Shown here: positions 31,001 to 39,473 of the stretch, one piece after another | How positions within the stretch are numbered: position 1 is the stretch's first letter | How the letters are laid out: each line of letters opens with the position of its first letter | Source of the DNA: JACVRW01 sp963811055 | Lineage (GTDB): Bacteria; Actinomycetota; Thermoleophilia; Solirubrobacterales; Thermoleophilaceae | Reading direction: 5' to 3' | Assembly: GCA_963811055.1 (NCBI GenBank) | Contig: CAWEPQ010000019.1 | Coordinates: 733,083-797,082, forward strand | DNA: 64,000 nt | Program-made: the position numbers and the translations under genes | The notes under the pieces: model-generated | What the model was told of the DNA's origin: nothing | The model's input: only the letters and a program-made list of their open reading frames with translations | The model's database searches: none

Positions 31001-33349
31001 CTAGTGGGCCGCGGCCGTGGTCACGGGTGTCAGCAGCAGCTCGAACGCGGCGGCGGACACCGGCGGGCTCAGCGCATATCCCTGAATCAGGTCGCATTCC
31101 AGGTCGGCCAGACGCTCCCAGGTGGCGTTGTCCTCCACGCCCTCCGCGACCGCGACGATCCCCAACCTCCCGGCGAGACCGATGGTGGCCTCGACGATCG
31201 CCCCGTCGGCGGGCTCGGTGCACATCGAGCTCACGAAGGAGCGGTCGATTTTCACCTCGTCGACCGGCAGGTCACGGAGGTGGGTCAGCGCCGAGTAGCC
31301 GGTGCCGAAGTCGTCGAGCGACAGGCGGATCCCCAGCTCGCGCAGCTCCGCGAGCACAAGGCCGATGCGGGTCGGGTCCGACAGCACCGAGCTCTCCGTG
31401 AGCTCGATCACCAGTGCCTTGGCGGGCACCTCGTGAAGCGCCAGGGCGGCGGCCACCTCATCGGGAAACCCGGTGTCGAGCAGGTCGGTGACGAACGCGT
31501 TGACCGCCACGTGCAGCTCGTGCCCGGCGGCGTGCCAGATGGCGCACCGCTCGAGCGCCTGGTCGAGCACGCAGCGTGTGAGCTCGCGAGCGAGGCCGGA
31601 GTGCTCTGCCAGCTCGACGAACTCCGAAGGCGGGAGGAGCCCGCGTTCGGGGTGGCGCCAGCGGACGAGCGCCTCGGCGCCCACGATCTGACGGTCTTCC
31701 GGCCGCGCCTTGGGTTGGAGGAAGATCTCGATCTGGCCATCGGCGATCGCGCCTGGGATCTCCGCACCCAGCGCCAGCCGCGCCCGGGAGTTGGGATCGT
31801 GCTCGCGCGCGTAGAACGCGTGGCCGCTGCGCCGTGCCTTCGCGTCGTACATCGCCACGTCCGCCCGCTGCAGCAACTCCTCGGAAGTGTGTTTGTGCTC
31901 GTGGACGGCGATGCCCACGCTCGCGGCCACCCGTACACGCAGCCCGCGGACCATGAACGGCGTGTCGAGCGCGTTGCGCAGGCGCCTCACGGCAGCCTTC
32001 GCCGCCTCCTCCCCCGCGGGCGAGGCCAGCACGATGCCGAACTCGTCCCCGCCGATTCGTGCGAGCGTGTCTCCCGACCGCAACGTGGCGGCCATTCGCA
32101 GGCCCACGTCCCGAAGAAGGACATCTCCGGTCGGATGCCCGAGCGTGTCGTTCAGGTCCTTGAAGTTGTCCAGGTCCACGACCAGGAGCGCGAACTCTGC
32201 GTCGGAGCTGGAGGAGGCCTCGATCTCCTCTTCCAGCCGGAGCACGAAGAGCCGCCGGTTTGGCAGCGAGGTCAGGTCGTCCGTGAATGCCATCCGGCGC
32301 GCGACGGCGAAGTCGCGCACGTCGCGGAAGGCCAGGCCGGTGCGTATCACCGCCGCCACCACCGTGGCAGTCGCCAGCACCAGCGAGAGCAACCCGATGG
32401 AGTCGAAATTGTTGTAGATGAGCAGGCCCAGGGCGGTGAACACGAACGCGGCCGGCATCACCACGACCGACCAGCCGTCGAGCCGCTCCGCGGGATCTGG
32501 GGACATGGGAGCCCAGGCGGCGAGTGCGAGCAGCGCCACGCCCGACATGTAGAAGAGGTTGGCCAGGAGACTCGAGTCCGACGAGCCGCCGACTATCTGG
32601 AGGAGGTAGGTGCAGTCCCCGACGCACAGCACCAGGAAGCCGAGGCCGAGGAGTGCCCAGCCGAAGTCGACCCGCCAGCCGCGCAGCGCGAGAACGCCGA
32701 CCACCAGCGCGGCGAGCAGCAGGTCGCCCACCGGATAGGCGAGGTTCGTGGTGACTGCGGTCGTGCTGCCGACGGCCGAGGCGTACACCGGCTCGAAGAC
32801 GAGCGCGGCCCCGAACGCGGCGATGCCGAGGCCGGCGATGATCCCGTCGAGCCACACGCCCGCGGGGAGGCGCCGGTCGCGCCGGGCCAGCCACACCACC
32901 CCGGCATAGCTGGCCGGGTAGAGCGACAGCCACAGCAGGTCGCACACCGACGGGATCGGGGGCGCCTCCTGGAACTGGAGCCAGAAGGCCCAGAGCAGGT
33001 TGCCGGCCGCGTAGAGCGCGATGCCGGCGCCCAGCAGGATCCACGGTCCGCGCCGGTCGCTCACGCGGACCACTCGCAGCGCCACGACAGCCGCCACGAT
33101 CACGTAGACCGCGGAGGAGGCCCAGTCGCGGATCGGCTGCGTTACGCCGTCCCCGCCCAGGCCGAACACGTGGTGCGCACACGCGAAGGCGATGATCGCT
33201 GCGAGCGCGGTGAACGCCGCTGTCAGGGCGCGGCGCTCCAAGGTGCCGAGCTGGTCGGCGTACTGGCTCACCCTTCGCAGTCGACGCCCTGGGCCATTTA
33301 CTTGAATGGTCAACAAAGGTGCGGTCCGTTGTGATTTGGGTGGGCCCAT
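31001..33349 (-). CDS. Membrane-bound GGDEF-EAL cyclic-di-GMP protein
   Basis: A 782-residue signalling protein. Residues ~40-340 form 8-9 transmembrane helices, a sensory region. A GGDEF domain follows with an intact catalytic signature (LARIGGDEFGIVLA) and FTDDLTSLPNRRLFVLRLEE at its start. The EAL domain has the core GAEALVRWRHPERGLLPPSE, a DDFGTGYSALTHLRDLPVDE loop and VAEGVEDNATW, so both cyclase and phosphodiesterase sites look complete. The first ~15 residues may be non-coding (GTG within VNGPGRRLRR is an alternative start). It is transcribed away from the small exported protein at 33371. Confidence 0.88.
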   Translation of the reverse strand: MGPPKSQRTAPLLTIQVNGPGRRLRRVSQYADQLGTLERRALTAAFTALAAIIAFACAHHVFGLGGDGVTQPIRDWASSAVYVIVAAVVALRVVRVSDRRGPWILLGAGIALYAAGNLLWAFWLQFQEAPPIPSVCDLLWLSLYPASYAGVVWLARRDRRLPAGVWLDGIIAGLGIAAFGAALVFEPVYASAVGSTTAVTTNLAYPVGDLLLAALVVGVLALRGWRVDFGWALLGLGFLVLCVGDCTYLLQIVGGSSDSSLLANLFYMSGVALLALAAWAPMSPDPAERLDGWSVVVMPAAFVFTALGLLIYNNFDSIGLLSLVLATATVVAAVIRTGLAFRDVRDFAVARRMAFTDDLTSLPNRRLFVLRLEEEIEASSSSDAEFALLVVDLDNFKDLNDTLGHPTGDVLLRDVGLRMAATLRSGDTLARIGGDEFGIVLASPAGEEAAKAAVRRLRNALDTPFMVRGLRVRVAASVGIAVHEHKHTSEELLQRADVAMYDAKARRSGHAFYAREHDPNSRARLALGAEIPGAIADGQIEIFLQPKARPEDRQIVGAEALVRWRHPERGLLPPSEFVELAEHSGLARELTRCVLDQALERCAIWHAAGHELHVAVNAFVTDLLDTGFPDEVAAALALHEVPAKALVIELTESSVLSDPTRIGLVLAELRELGIRLSLDDFGTGYSALTHLRDLPVDEVKIDRSFVSSMCTEPADGAIVEATIGLAGRLGIVAVAEGVEDNATWERLADLECDLIQGYALSPPVSAAAFELLLTPVTTAAAH

Positions 33350-33370
33350 CGATCACGAGAGGAGAGGTGA

Positions 33371-33770
33371 ATGCGCCGACGTGTCTCAGTGCCGGCCGTT
33401 TTAGCCCTGCTGGGGGTCATCGCGGCTCTGCCGGCGATGGTGGAGGCCGCCGCGCCCAAGAAGGGCGGGGCCTACACCGGCCTCGTGCCCGAGACGGCGG
33501 CGCGGCTGGAGAAGCGGCTCGTGCTGAAGGTGTCCAGCTCGGGGTCCACCGGGAGGGTTCGGCTCGCGTGCGGCGACACCCGCATCGGCCTCAGCTCCAA
33601 GTTCACGATCTCGGGCGGCAAGTTCACCGCCAAGAAGACGATCGGCTCGGATCTCGTCTGGCGCCTCAAGGGGCAAGTTCACCTCGAGCACCAAGGCCAA
33701 GGCCAAGCTCTACCTGCCCGCGGTCTGTGACGGCAAGGGCGGGAAGGTGACGCTGGAGCTCGACGACTAG
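33371..33770 (+). pseudogene. Small exported protein with a single +1 frameshift
   Basis: ATG 33371 opens a secreted protein: RRRVSVPAVLALLGVIAALP, then AMVEAAA as a signal peptide and cleavage region, followed by a beta-rich domain (KRLVLKVSSSGSTGRVRLAC, SSKFTISGGKFTAKKTIG). In frame it would stop near 33730 after a proline-rich nonsense tail. Removing one G from the GGGG run at 33670-33673 instead restores GKFTSSTKAKAKLYLPAVCD and GKGGKVTLELDD up to a TAG at 33768-33770. The restored C-terminus pairs a second Cys with the first. It is either a sequencing error or a recent inactivation. No family is recognised. Confidence 0.6.
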
Positions 33771-34264
33771 GCCTCGTGGCCGGGCTCCATCCGCCTGGCC
33801 CGGTGAAACTCGAACGACCCCTCGCCTGGATCGCTCGCGGCGTCGAACGGCTCGAGCAGGAACGCGGTGTGGTCGCCGGCGTCCATCCGGTCGAGGATCC
33901 GGCCGGCGAACCAGTTGCCGCACTCCTCGAGCACCGGGATGCCGGCGGGCCCCGGCCGCCAGCGGCAGCGCTCGAACTTGTCGACCTCGTCGCCGGTCTC
34001 CGACCCGAAGAGCTCGGCCAGAGCGGTGGCCGCCTCCGGAACCAGGTGGACCACCATGGCATCGGACTCGAGCGCCACCCGGTGGGTCCGGTTCTTGTCG
34101 GAGATGCACACCACGAAGCGCGGCGGATCGATGCTGCACTGGGTGGTGAAGCCCACGAGGCAACCCGAGCGCTCGCCGCCGGCGGACACGGTCACGATGA
34201 ACATCGGGTAGTCGAGCTCGGCCACGAGCTCGTGCACGGTGTCCTTGGGCTCCATCAGGAACAC
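33767..34264 (-). CDS. Flavin reductase-like FMN-binding protein
   Basis: A 165-residue protein of the flavin-reductase/HpaC-like split-barrel fold. Typical pieces are YPMFIVTVSAGGERSGCLVG, FTTQCSIDPPRFVVCISDKN (FMN contacts) and the C-terminal LEECGNWFAGRILDRMDAGD HTAF region. Such proteins supply reduced flavin or act as flavoredoxins. GTG 34264 or ATG 34255 may be the start. It is divergent from the VOC gene with only a few bases between starts, and its stop overlaps the stop of the damaged exported protein gene. Confidence 0.8.
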   Translation of the reverse strand: MFLMEPKDTVHELVAELDYPMFIVTVSAGGERSGCLVGFTTQCSIDPPRFVVCISDKNRTHRVALESDAMVVHLVPEAATALAELFGSETGDEVDKFERCRWRPGPAGIPVLEECGNWFAGRILDRMDAGDHTAFLLEPFDAASDPGEGSFEFHRARRMEPGHEA

Positions 34265-34271
34265 TGAGGCT

Positions 34272-34691
34272 ATGTGCCCGCTGCTCAGAACGATCCCGGC
34301 CCTGCCGGTCCGTGACGTATCGGCCGCGGTGGCCCACTACCGCGAGCGCTTCGGATTCGGCGCGCCGCACGTGACGGACGACTTCGCGGTCGTGGTGCGG
34401 GACGAGGCCGAGCTTCACCTCTGGGGCGCGACCGACGACGAGTGGCGATCCCGCGACGACCTCGGCGAGCGGCCGATCGGGTCGGGCGCCGAGTCGTTTC
34501 TGGCGGGCACCGCCAGCTGCCGCATAGAGGTGGCGGATGTGGACAAGCTGTTCGAGGAGCTCACGAGCGCCGGTGTGCTCCATCCCAGCGTGAGGGCCGG
34601 GGTGGCCGAGACAGACTTCGGCACCCGGGAGTTCGCGACCGTGGATCTCGACGGCAATCTGCTCACGTTCTTCCGCTGGGAAGACGAGTGA
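34272..34691 (+). CDS. VOC-superfamily protein (glyoxalase/bleomycin-resistance type)
   Basis: A 139-residue vicinal-oxygen-chelate protein: PALPVRDVSAAVAHYRERFG opens the first beta-alpha-beta module, and SCRIEVADVDKLFEELTSAG and FATVDLDGNLLTFFRWE the second. The Asp/Glu positions differ from true glyoxalase I; relatives range from antibiotic-binding proteins to dioxygenases. It starts an operon in which each stop overlaps the next start (GTGA to a SnoaL-like gene, then TGATG to a PucR regulator). Confidence 0.78.
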   Translation: MCPLLRTIPALPVRDVSAAVAHYRERFGFGAPHVTDDFAVVVRDEAELHLWGATDDEWRSRDDLGERPIGSGAESFLAGTASCRIEVADVDKLFEELTSAGVLHPSVRAGVAETDFGTREFATVDLDGNLLTFFRWEDE

Positions 34692-35083
34692 CGAGCGACA
34701 ACGTCCGCCTGGTCAGGGACGGGGTCCAGGCTTTCATCGACGAAGACGCGGCGAAGGGCCTGGAGATGGTCCATCCGGACATGGTCAGCGCCCGCGTCGC
34801 GCCGCTGCCGGATCCCCAGATCTACCACGGCCTCGAGGGCGTGGTCCAGATGTACGCCGACTGGACCGCCGACTTCGCCGACTTCGAGATGTGGATCGGC
34901 GAGTGCTTCGAAGCCGGCGACCACGTGGTGGTGGAGCTCGCGCAGCGAGGCACCGGCAAGGCGAGTGGGGCCCCCGTGGAGGGCCGTTTCTGGTTCGTCT
35001 TCGAGGTCGCCGGAGGGAAGACCGTTCGCATGGACGCCTACGCGTCGAGAGAGCAGGCGCTCGCGGCGATGGGGCTCGGCTGA
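34688..35083 (+). CDS. SnoaL/NTF2-like protein
   Basis: A 131-residue alpha+beta-cone protein of the NTF2/SnoaL fold (LVRDGVQAFIDEDAAKGLEM, IYHGLEGVVQMYADWTADFA, GRFWFVFEVAGGKTVRMDAY). The GTG start overlaps the VOC stop. The fold houses ketosteroid isomerase, polyketide cyclases and many unknown enzymes. Given the KstD-like flavoprotein downstream, an isomerase-type function is possible but unproven. Confidence 0.72.
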   Translation: MTSDNVRLVRDGVQAFIDEDAAKGLEMVHPDMVSARVAPLPDPQIYHGLEGVVQMYADWTADFADFEMWIGECFEAGDHVVVELAQRGTGKASGAPVEGRFWFVFEVAGGKTVRMDAYASREQALAAMGLG

Positions 35084-36261
35084 TGCCGATCGATGAACGC
35101 ACGAAGGAGATCCTCGTGAGCCTGGTGGCGCGGATCGACATGGATGACTACGTGGCGCGAGTGGAGGCGGGCATCAGAGACATGCCCGAGTACCACGGCT
35201 TCGTCGACGGGCGGGCGGAGCTGGACGACCGCGGCCGGGCCGGCATCCGCTGGAACCTCGAGATCTTCCATCGATGGGCGAGGGACGGACGGCCGCTTCC
35301 TCGCGAGGACCGCGAGCGCCTACGGGACCTCGTGGGGGCACGAGCGGCGGAGGGGCGGCCCCCGGAGGAGGGCCTGGCCGTGTACCGGCGGGCGATGCGC
35401 GCCGGGTGGGAGGTGATGCTCGAGTCCGCCGACCAGGAAGAGCGTGCGGCGCTGGGCGCTGCCTTCGAGCTCCTGCTCGACTGGATCGACGTGGTGTCGC
35501 GGGTGTTCGAGGAGACCTACGCCGAGGAGCGCGACGCGCACGTGTCGCAACCGGAGCGGCGCGCCCGCTGGCTCTTCGACCGGATCACCTTGCAGGCGGA
35601 CTCCGGCCCCGACGACCAGCGCTTGGCGGACAACCTGGGGGTACGGCTGGCCGCGTCGTACCGGCCCGTGGTGGCGGTCCTTCACGACGCCACGGCGGCC
35701 CAGCACCTGCGGCTCGCCGGCCTGCTGCGCGACCAGGGGTCGCTCGCGGTGTCGGAGGGGACCCAGGTGGTCGCTCTGACACAGGAGCCCGTGGACATCG
35801 TCCGGCTCGGATTTCGAGGACGCCTGGCCATCTGCGAGGCGGAGCCCGTGGGCCGCGGCGCCCTGGGCGACGTGCTGTTCGATCTGCGCGCGGTCGCGTC
35901 GATGGCCCTCGCGAGCGGGGAGCGCGGCCGGATCGATCCCGATGGCTACATCCCGGAGCTCCTGCTGATCCGCTCGCCCAGGCTGGGCCGGCGGCTCGAG
36001 GGCAGGGTCTTCGAGCCGCTGGTGGCCGCCGAGCGGGACGATCTGGTGCGCACGCTCGAGCTGCTCGCGTCGAACGGGTTCGAGCGCTCGGCCACGGCGG
36101 CCGCCCTCCCGGTGCACCGCAACACGCTGGTGCAGTGGATCGCCCGGGTCAAGGACCTCACGGGTCTCGATGTGGACGACCCGGATGACCGTGTGACCAT
36201 CTGGCTGGCGGCGCGCTCCCGCGCGGCCGGCGATGTGCACGGTGCACAGCCTTCTCCCTGA
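35083..36261 (+). CDS. PucR/CdaR-type transcriptional regulator
   Basis: A 392-residue regulator. The C-terminal PucR helix-turn-helix is clear (LVRTLELLASNGFERSATAA, LPVHRNTLVQWIARVKDLTG LD), preceded by a GGDEF-like/CdaR middle region (VVAVLHDATAAQHLRLAGLL) and an N-terminal RsbRD-like helical domain (LSLVARIDMDDYV...GIRDMPEYHG). Such proteins act as ligand-responsive activators of adjacent catabolic genes. The ATG overlaps the upstream stop by one base. The likely targets are its own operon, including the flavoprotein and BASS symporter immediately downstream. Confidence 0.82.
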   Translation: MPIDERTKEILVSLVARIDMDDYVARVEAGIRDMPEYHGFVDGRAELDDRGRAGIRWNLEIFHRWARDGRPLPREDRERLRDLVGARAAEGRPPEEGLAVYRRAMRAGWEVMLESADQEERAALGAAFELLLDWIDVVSRVFEETYAEERDAHVSQPERRARWLFDRITLQADSGPDDQRLADNLGVRLAASYRPVVAVLHDATAAQHLRLAGLLRDQGSLAVSEGTQVVALTQEPVDIVRLGFRGRLAICEAEPVGRGALGDVLFDLRAVASMALASGERGRIDPDGYIPELLLIRSPRLGRRLEGRVFEPLVAAERDDLVRTLELLASNGFERSATAAALPVHRNTLVQWIARVKDLTGLDVDDPDDRVTIWLAARSRAAGDVHGAQPSP

Positions 36262-36317
36262 CTCCTGGTCACGGGGACCTCGCGCCGGCCGGCCTCGGAC
36301 CCATAGCGTGGGCCGCC

Positions 36318-37976
36318 GTGACACTTGAGGCCGACGTGATCGTGGTGGGCGGGGGGCTGGCGGGCCTGGTGGCCACCGCGGAACTGGCCGATGCCGGCAA
36401 GCGGGTGATCGTCCTGGATCAGGAGCCGGAGGCGAGCCTGGGAGGCCAGGCCTGGTGGTCGCTCGGTGGGCTGATGTTCGTGGACAGTCCCGAGCAGCGC
36501 CGCGTACGCGTGAAGGACTCGTACGAGCTGGCCCTGCAGGACTGGATGGGCACGGCGGCCTTCGATCGCCCCGAGGACGAGTGGCCGCGCCGCTGGGCCG
36601 AGGCATACGTGGGTTTCTGCGCCGGTGAGAAGCGCTCGTGGCTCCACGAGCAGGGCATGCGCTGGATTCCCTACCCGGGCTGGCCGGAGCGCGGCGGCTA
36701 TCACGCCGACGGCCACGGCAACTCGGTGCCGCGCTTCCACATCACCTGGGGTACGGGTCCCGGCGTGGTGGCGCCGTTCGAGCGGCGGGTGCGCGAGGCG
36801 GCGGCACGCGGCCTCGTGGATCTGCGCTTCCGCCACCGGGTGGACGGGCTGACCGTTACCGGGGGTGCCGTGACCGGCGTCAGCGGCAAGCTGCTGGAGC
36901 CAAGCTCGAGCCGCCGTGGCGAGCAGAGCAGCCGCGTGGAGGTGGGGGACTTCGAGCTGAGCGCCCAGGCGGTGATCGTCACGAGCGGCGGCATCGGCGG
37001 CAACCACGACCTGGTGCGCGAGAAGTGGCCTGCCCGGCTCGGCCAGCCGCCCGAGCGGATGCTCTCGGGTGTGCCCGCCCACGTGGACGGCCGAATGCTC
37101 GCGATCGCCCGCTCGGCCGGCGCGCGCGAGATCAACGACGACCGCATGTGGCACTACGTGGAGGGCATCCGCAACTGGAATCCGATCTGGCCGATGCACG
37201 CGATCCGGATCATTCCGGGTCCCTCGCCGATGTGGTTCGACGCCCGCGGCGCCCGGCTCCCCGGACCGCTCTACCCCGGTTACGACACGCTCGGCACGCT
37301 GGCCCACATCCAGCAGACGGGCCACGACTACACGTGGTTCGTGCTCACGCGGAAGATCATCGAGAAGGAATTCGCCCTCTCGGGCTCGGAGCAGAATCCG
37401 GACACCACCTCCAAGAGCCGCCGGGCCGTGGTCCGGGAACGGCTGGCCAGTGGCCCCCCGCGTCCGGTGCAGGCGTTCATGGACCACGGCGAGGACTTCA
37501 TCGTGGAGCGCTCGCTCGACGAGCTGGTACGCGGGATGAACGCGCTCACCGGAGACGACCTGATCGACCGCGCCGCCCTGGAGGCGCAGATCGTGGCCCG
37601 CGACCGCCAGATCGCCAACCCGTTCGCCAAGGACGGCCAGGTGACCAGCATCCATGGCGCGCGCAGGTATTGGGCCGACCGGCTCACGCGCGTGGCCACC
37701 CCGCACCGGATCCTCGATCCCGACGCCGGGCCGCTGATCGCCGTACGCCTCTGGGTCCTCACACGCAAGTCCCTGGGTGGTCTCGAGACCGACCTCGAGG
37801 CACGCGTGCTTCAGGCCTCCGGCCGGCCGCTCGACGGCCTCTACGCGGCCGGTGAGGTGTCCGGCTTCGGCGGCGGCGGCATGCACGGATACCGTGCGCT
37901 CGAGGGCACGTTCCTCGGAGGCTGCATCTTCTCCGGCCGCACCGCGGGCCGCGCCGCGGCCGAAGCCGTGAGCTGA
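36318..37976 (+). CDS. FAD-binding dehydrogenase, KstD/fumarate-reductase-like
   Basis: A 552-residue flavoprotein of the succinate dehydrogenase/3-ketosteroid delta1-dehydrogenase superfamily. FAD contacts are VIVVGGGLAGLVATAELADA, SLGGQAWWSLGGLMFVDSP, AVIVTSGGIGGNHDLVREKW and the terminal GEVSGFGGGGMHGYRALEGT. Length and the final motif fit the 'putative FAD-binding dehydrogenase' subgroup found in mycobacteria, whose substrates are unknown. It is followed 12 nt later by a bile-acid:Na+ symporter-type gene, and preceded by a PucR regulator, suggesting import and oxidation of a steroid-, terpene- or acid-type compound. Confidence 0.83.
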   Translation: MTLEADVIVVGGGLAGLVATAELADAGKRVIVLDQEPEASLGGQAWWSLGGLMFVDSPEQRRVRVKDSYELALQDWMGTAAFDRPEDEWPRRWAEAYVGFCAGEKRSWLHEQGMRWIPYPGWPERGGYHADGHGNSVPRFHITWGTGPGVVAPFERRVREAAARGLVDLRFRHRVDGLTVTGGAVTGVSGKLLEPSSSRRGEQSSRVEVGDFELSAQAVIVTSGGIGGNHDLVREKWPARLGQPPERMLSGVPAHVDGRMLAIARSAGAREINDDRMWHYVEGIRNWNPIWPMHAIRIIPGPSPMWFDARGARLPGPLYPGYDTLGTLAHIQQTGHDYTWFVLTRKIIEKEFALSGSEQNPDTTSKSRRAVVRERLASGPPRPVQAFMDHGEDFIVERSLDELVRGMNALTGDDLIDRAALEAQIVARDRQIANPFAKDGQVTSIHGARRYWADRLTRVATPHRILDPDAGPLIAVRLWVLTRKSLGGLETDLEARVLQASGRPLDGLYAAGEVSGFGGGGMHGYRALEGTFLGGCIFSGRTAGRAAAEAVS

Positions 37977-37988
37977 CCGGGCAGCGTC

Positions 37989-38849
37989 ATGGCCACCCAG
38001 GTGCTGCTCCCCGTCTGTCTGGCCGGAATCATGGCCGTGCTGGGCCTGTCGCTCACGCCGGCCGACTTCCGCCGTGTGCTCGTGGTGCCCAAGGGTGTGG
38101 GGATCGGGCTGGCGAACCTGCTGTTCGTCTCGCCATTCCTGGCCTTCGCCATCGCGGAGCTGTTCGACCTCTCCCCTGAGCTCGCGGTGGGCCTGGTCCT
38201 GCTCGGTGCCTCACCGGGCGGGACGATGGCCAATCTGCTCACCCATCTCGCCCGCGGGGAGGTGGCGCTGTCGGTGACCATGACCGCGCTGAGCAGCGTG
38301 GCGGCGCTGGTCACGGTGCCGCTGGCGCTCGGGCTCGCGATCGACCACTTCGGGGCCGAGCTCGACGCGGACGTGCAGATGGCCGGGATCGTGGCCCGCG
38401 TGTTCCTGATCACGATTCTGCCGCTGGCGTTCGGCATGTGGCTGCGGCAGCGCTATCCCGCCCGGGTGGCGGCCGTGTACGAGCGCGCCCGCAGGGTGTC
38501 GCTCGGGCTGTTCCTGCTCGTGGTGGCGGCGGCGATCGCCACCGAGGCCGAGGAGGCCCTCGACAGCTTCGGCGAGGTGGCCGGGGCGGCGCTGGCCCTT
38601 AACGTGGCTGCCATGGGGATCTCCTTCGCGGTGGCCCAGCTGGCGCGGCTCGGCGACGCGCAGGCCACGGCGATCTCGATGGAGCTGGGCGTGCACAACT
38701 CGACTCTCGCCATCACCGTCGCCTCGGCGATCGACACGTCGATCGCCATCCCGGCGGCCGTCTACAGCATGTTCATGTTCATCACCGCCGGCAGCTTCGC
38801 CCGCGTGATGGCGCGGCGCAATCGCTCACAGCACGAGTTGCGCGCATGA
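37989..38849 (+). CDS. Bile acid:sodium symporter (BASS) family transporter
   Basis: A 286-residue polytopic transporter with about nine helices. The family core VGLVLLGASPGGTMANLLTH precedes the helix-4 crossover, and AISMELGVHNSTLAITVASA contains the second crossover, both lining the sodium and substrate sites. Bacterial BASS proteins carry bile acids, pantoate and other organic anions with Na+. ATG 37989. Its C-terminal 24 nt overlap the convergent membrane-protein gene. Operon position makes it the probable importer for the substrate of the KstD-like flavoprotein. Confidence 0.87.
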   Translation: MATQVLLPVCLAGIMAVLGLSLTPADFRRVLVVPKGVGIGLANLLFVSPFLAFAIAELFDLSPELAVGLVLLGASPGGTMANLLTHLARGEVALSVTMTALSSVAALVTVPLALGLAIDHFGAELDADVQMAGIVARVFLITILPLAFGMWLRQRYPARVAAVYERARRVSLGLFLLVVAAAIATEAEEALDSFGEVAGAALALNVAAMGISFAVAQLARLGDAQATAISMELGVHNSTLAITVASAIDTSIAIPAAVYSMFMFITAGSFARVMARRNRSQHELRA

Positions 38850-39395
38850 CAGGGCGGTGAGGCCCAGTACCGCGGCCGCGGTCCCAGCGAGCAGCCGGCG
38901 GCGGTCGCGCTCCGAGCCGCCCGTGCGCTCGTGGTGGTGGAGCGCCCCGAGCGTGACGAGCACCCCGAGCCCGAGGAACCACGGCTCGTAGAACAGGAGG
39001 TCCCACCAGATCAGCGCCCCTTCGTCCACGTGCGCCCAGCCCTTGAAGTCCAGCTCGATGGCTCCGAGCAGGTGCAGAGGCTTGGTCACGTACGCGGTGA
39101 GCGCGTGGGCCATCGCGAGCGCGGAGCCCGCCAGCGCGGGAACGATCACGAGCCCGCGCGGAAGCCTGAGGCCCCAGGGCCGCACGAGCGCCAGAGCGCC
39201 CAGGCCGGCCAGGAGGATCCCCGCGCCGGCCACCAGGCTGGCCCGGCGCATGCCTGCAGGGTCCTCGAAGGTGCCGGGCAGCCCGAGCGTGCCGCCGGCG
39301 CCCTGATAGCCGCGCACGGCCACCGCGTAGGCGAGCGCCCAGGCGCTGGCGGCGTAGGCCGCCCAACCGAGTGAGCGAGCGTCCAGACGGGGCAT
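38826..39395 (-). CDS. Four/five-helix membrane protein (DUF3995-like)
   Basis: A 189-residue integral membrane protein (ATG 39395). The helices are roughly LGWAAYAASAWALAYAVAVR, ASLVAGAGILLAGLGALALV, VIVPALAGSALAMAHALTAY, and two more including ALIWWDLLFYEPWFLGLGVL. The WWDLLFYEPWFLGLG segment and general plan resemble DUF3995-type proteins of unknown role. It converges on and overlaps the BASS gene. No catalytic residues are evident. Confidence 0.65.
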   Translation of the reverse strand: MPRLDARSLGWAAYAASAWALAYAVAVRGYQGAGGTLGLPGTFEDPAGMRRASLVAGAGILLAGLGALALVRPWGLRLPRGLVIVPALAGSALAMAHALTAYVTKPLHLLGAIELDFKGWAHVDEGALIWWDLLFYEPWFLGLGVLVTLGALHHHERTGGSERDRRRLLAGTAAAVLGLTALSCAQLVL

Positions 39396-39473
39396 GGCGG
39401 CGACGCTAGATCCCGCGGCGGGACGCGTCGATGCGGGCAACCCGCGACGCGGGGTGCGGGTAACCGGCGCCGT

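Noticed and set aside
30377..33334. 985-residue open frame on the plus strand
   Set aside because: It spans the Zn-dehydrogenase end and lies antisense to the GGDEF-EAL gene, whose motifs are complete. It has no domain content of its own.
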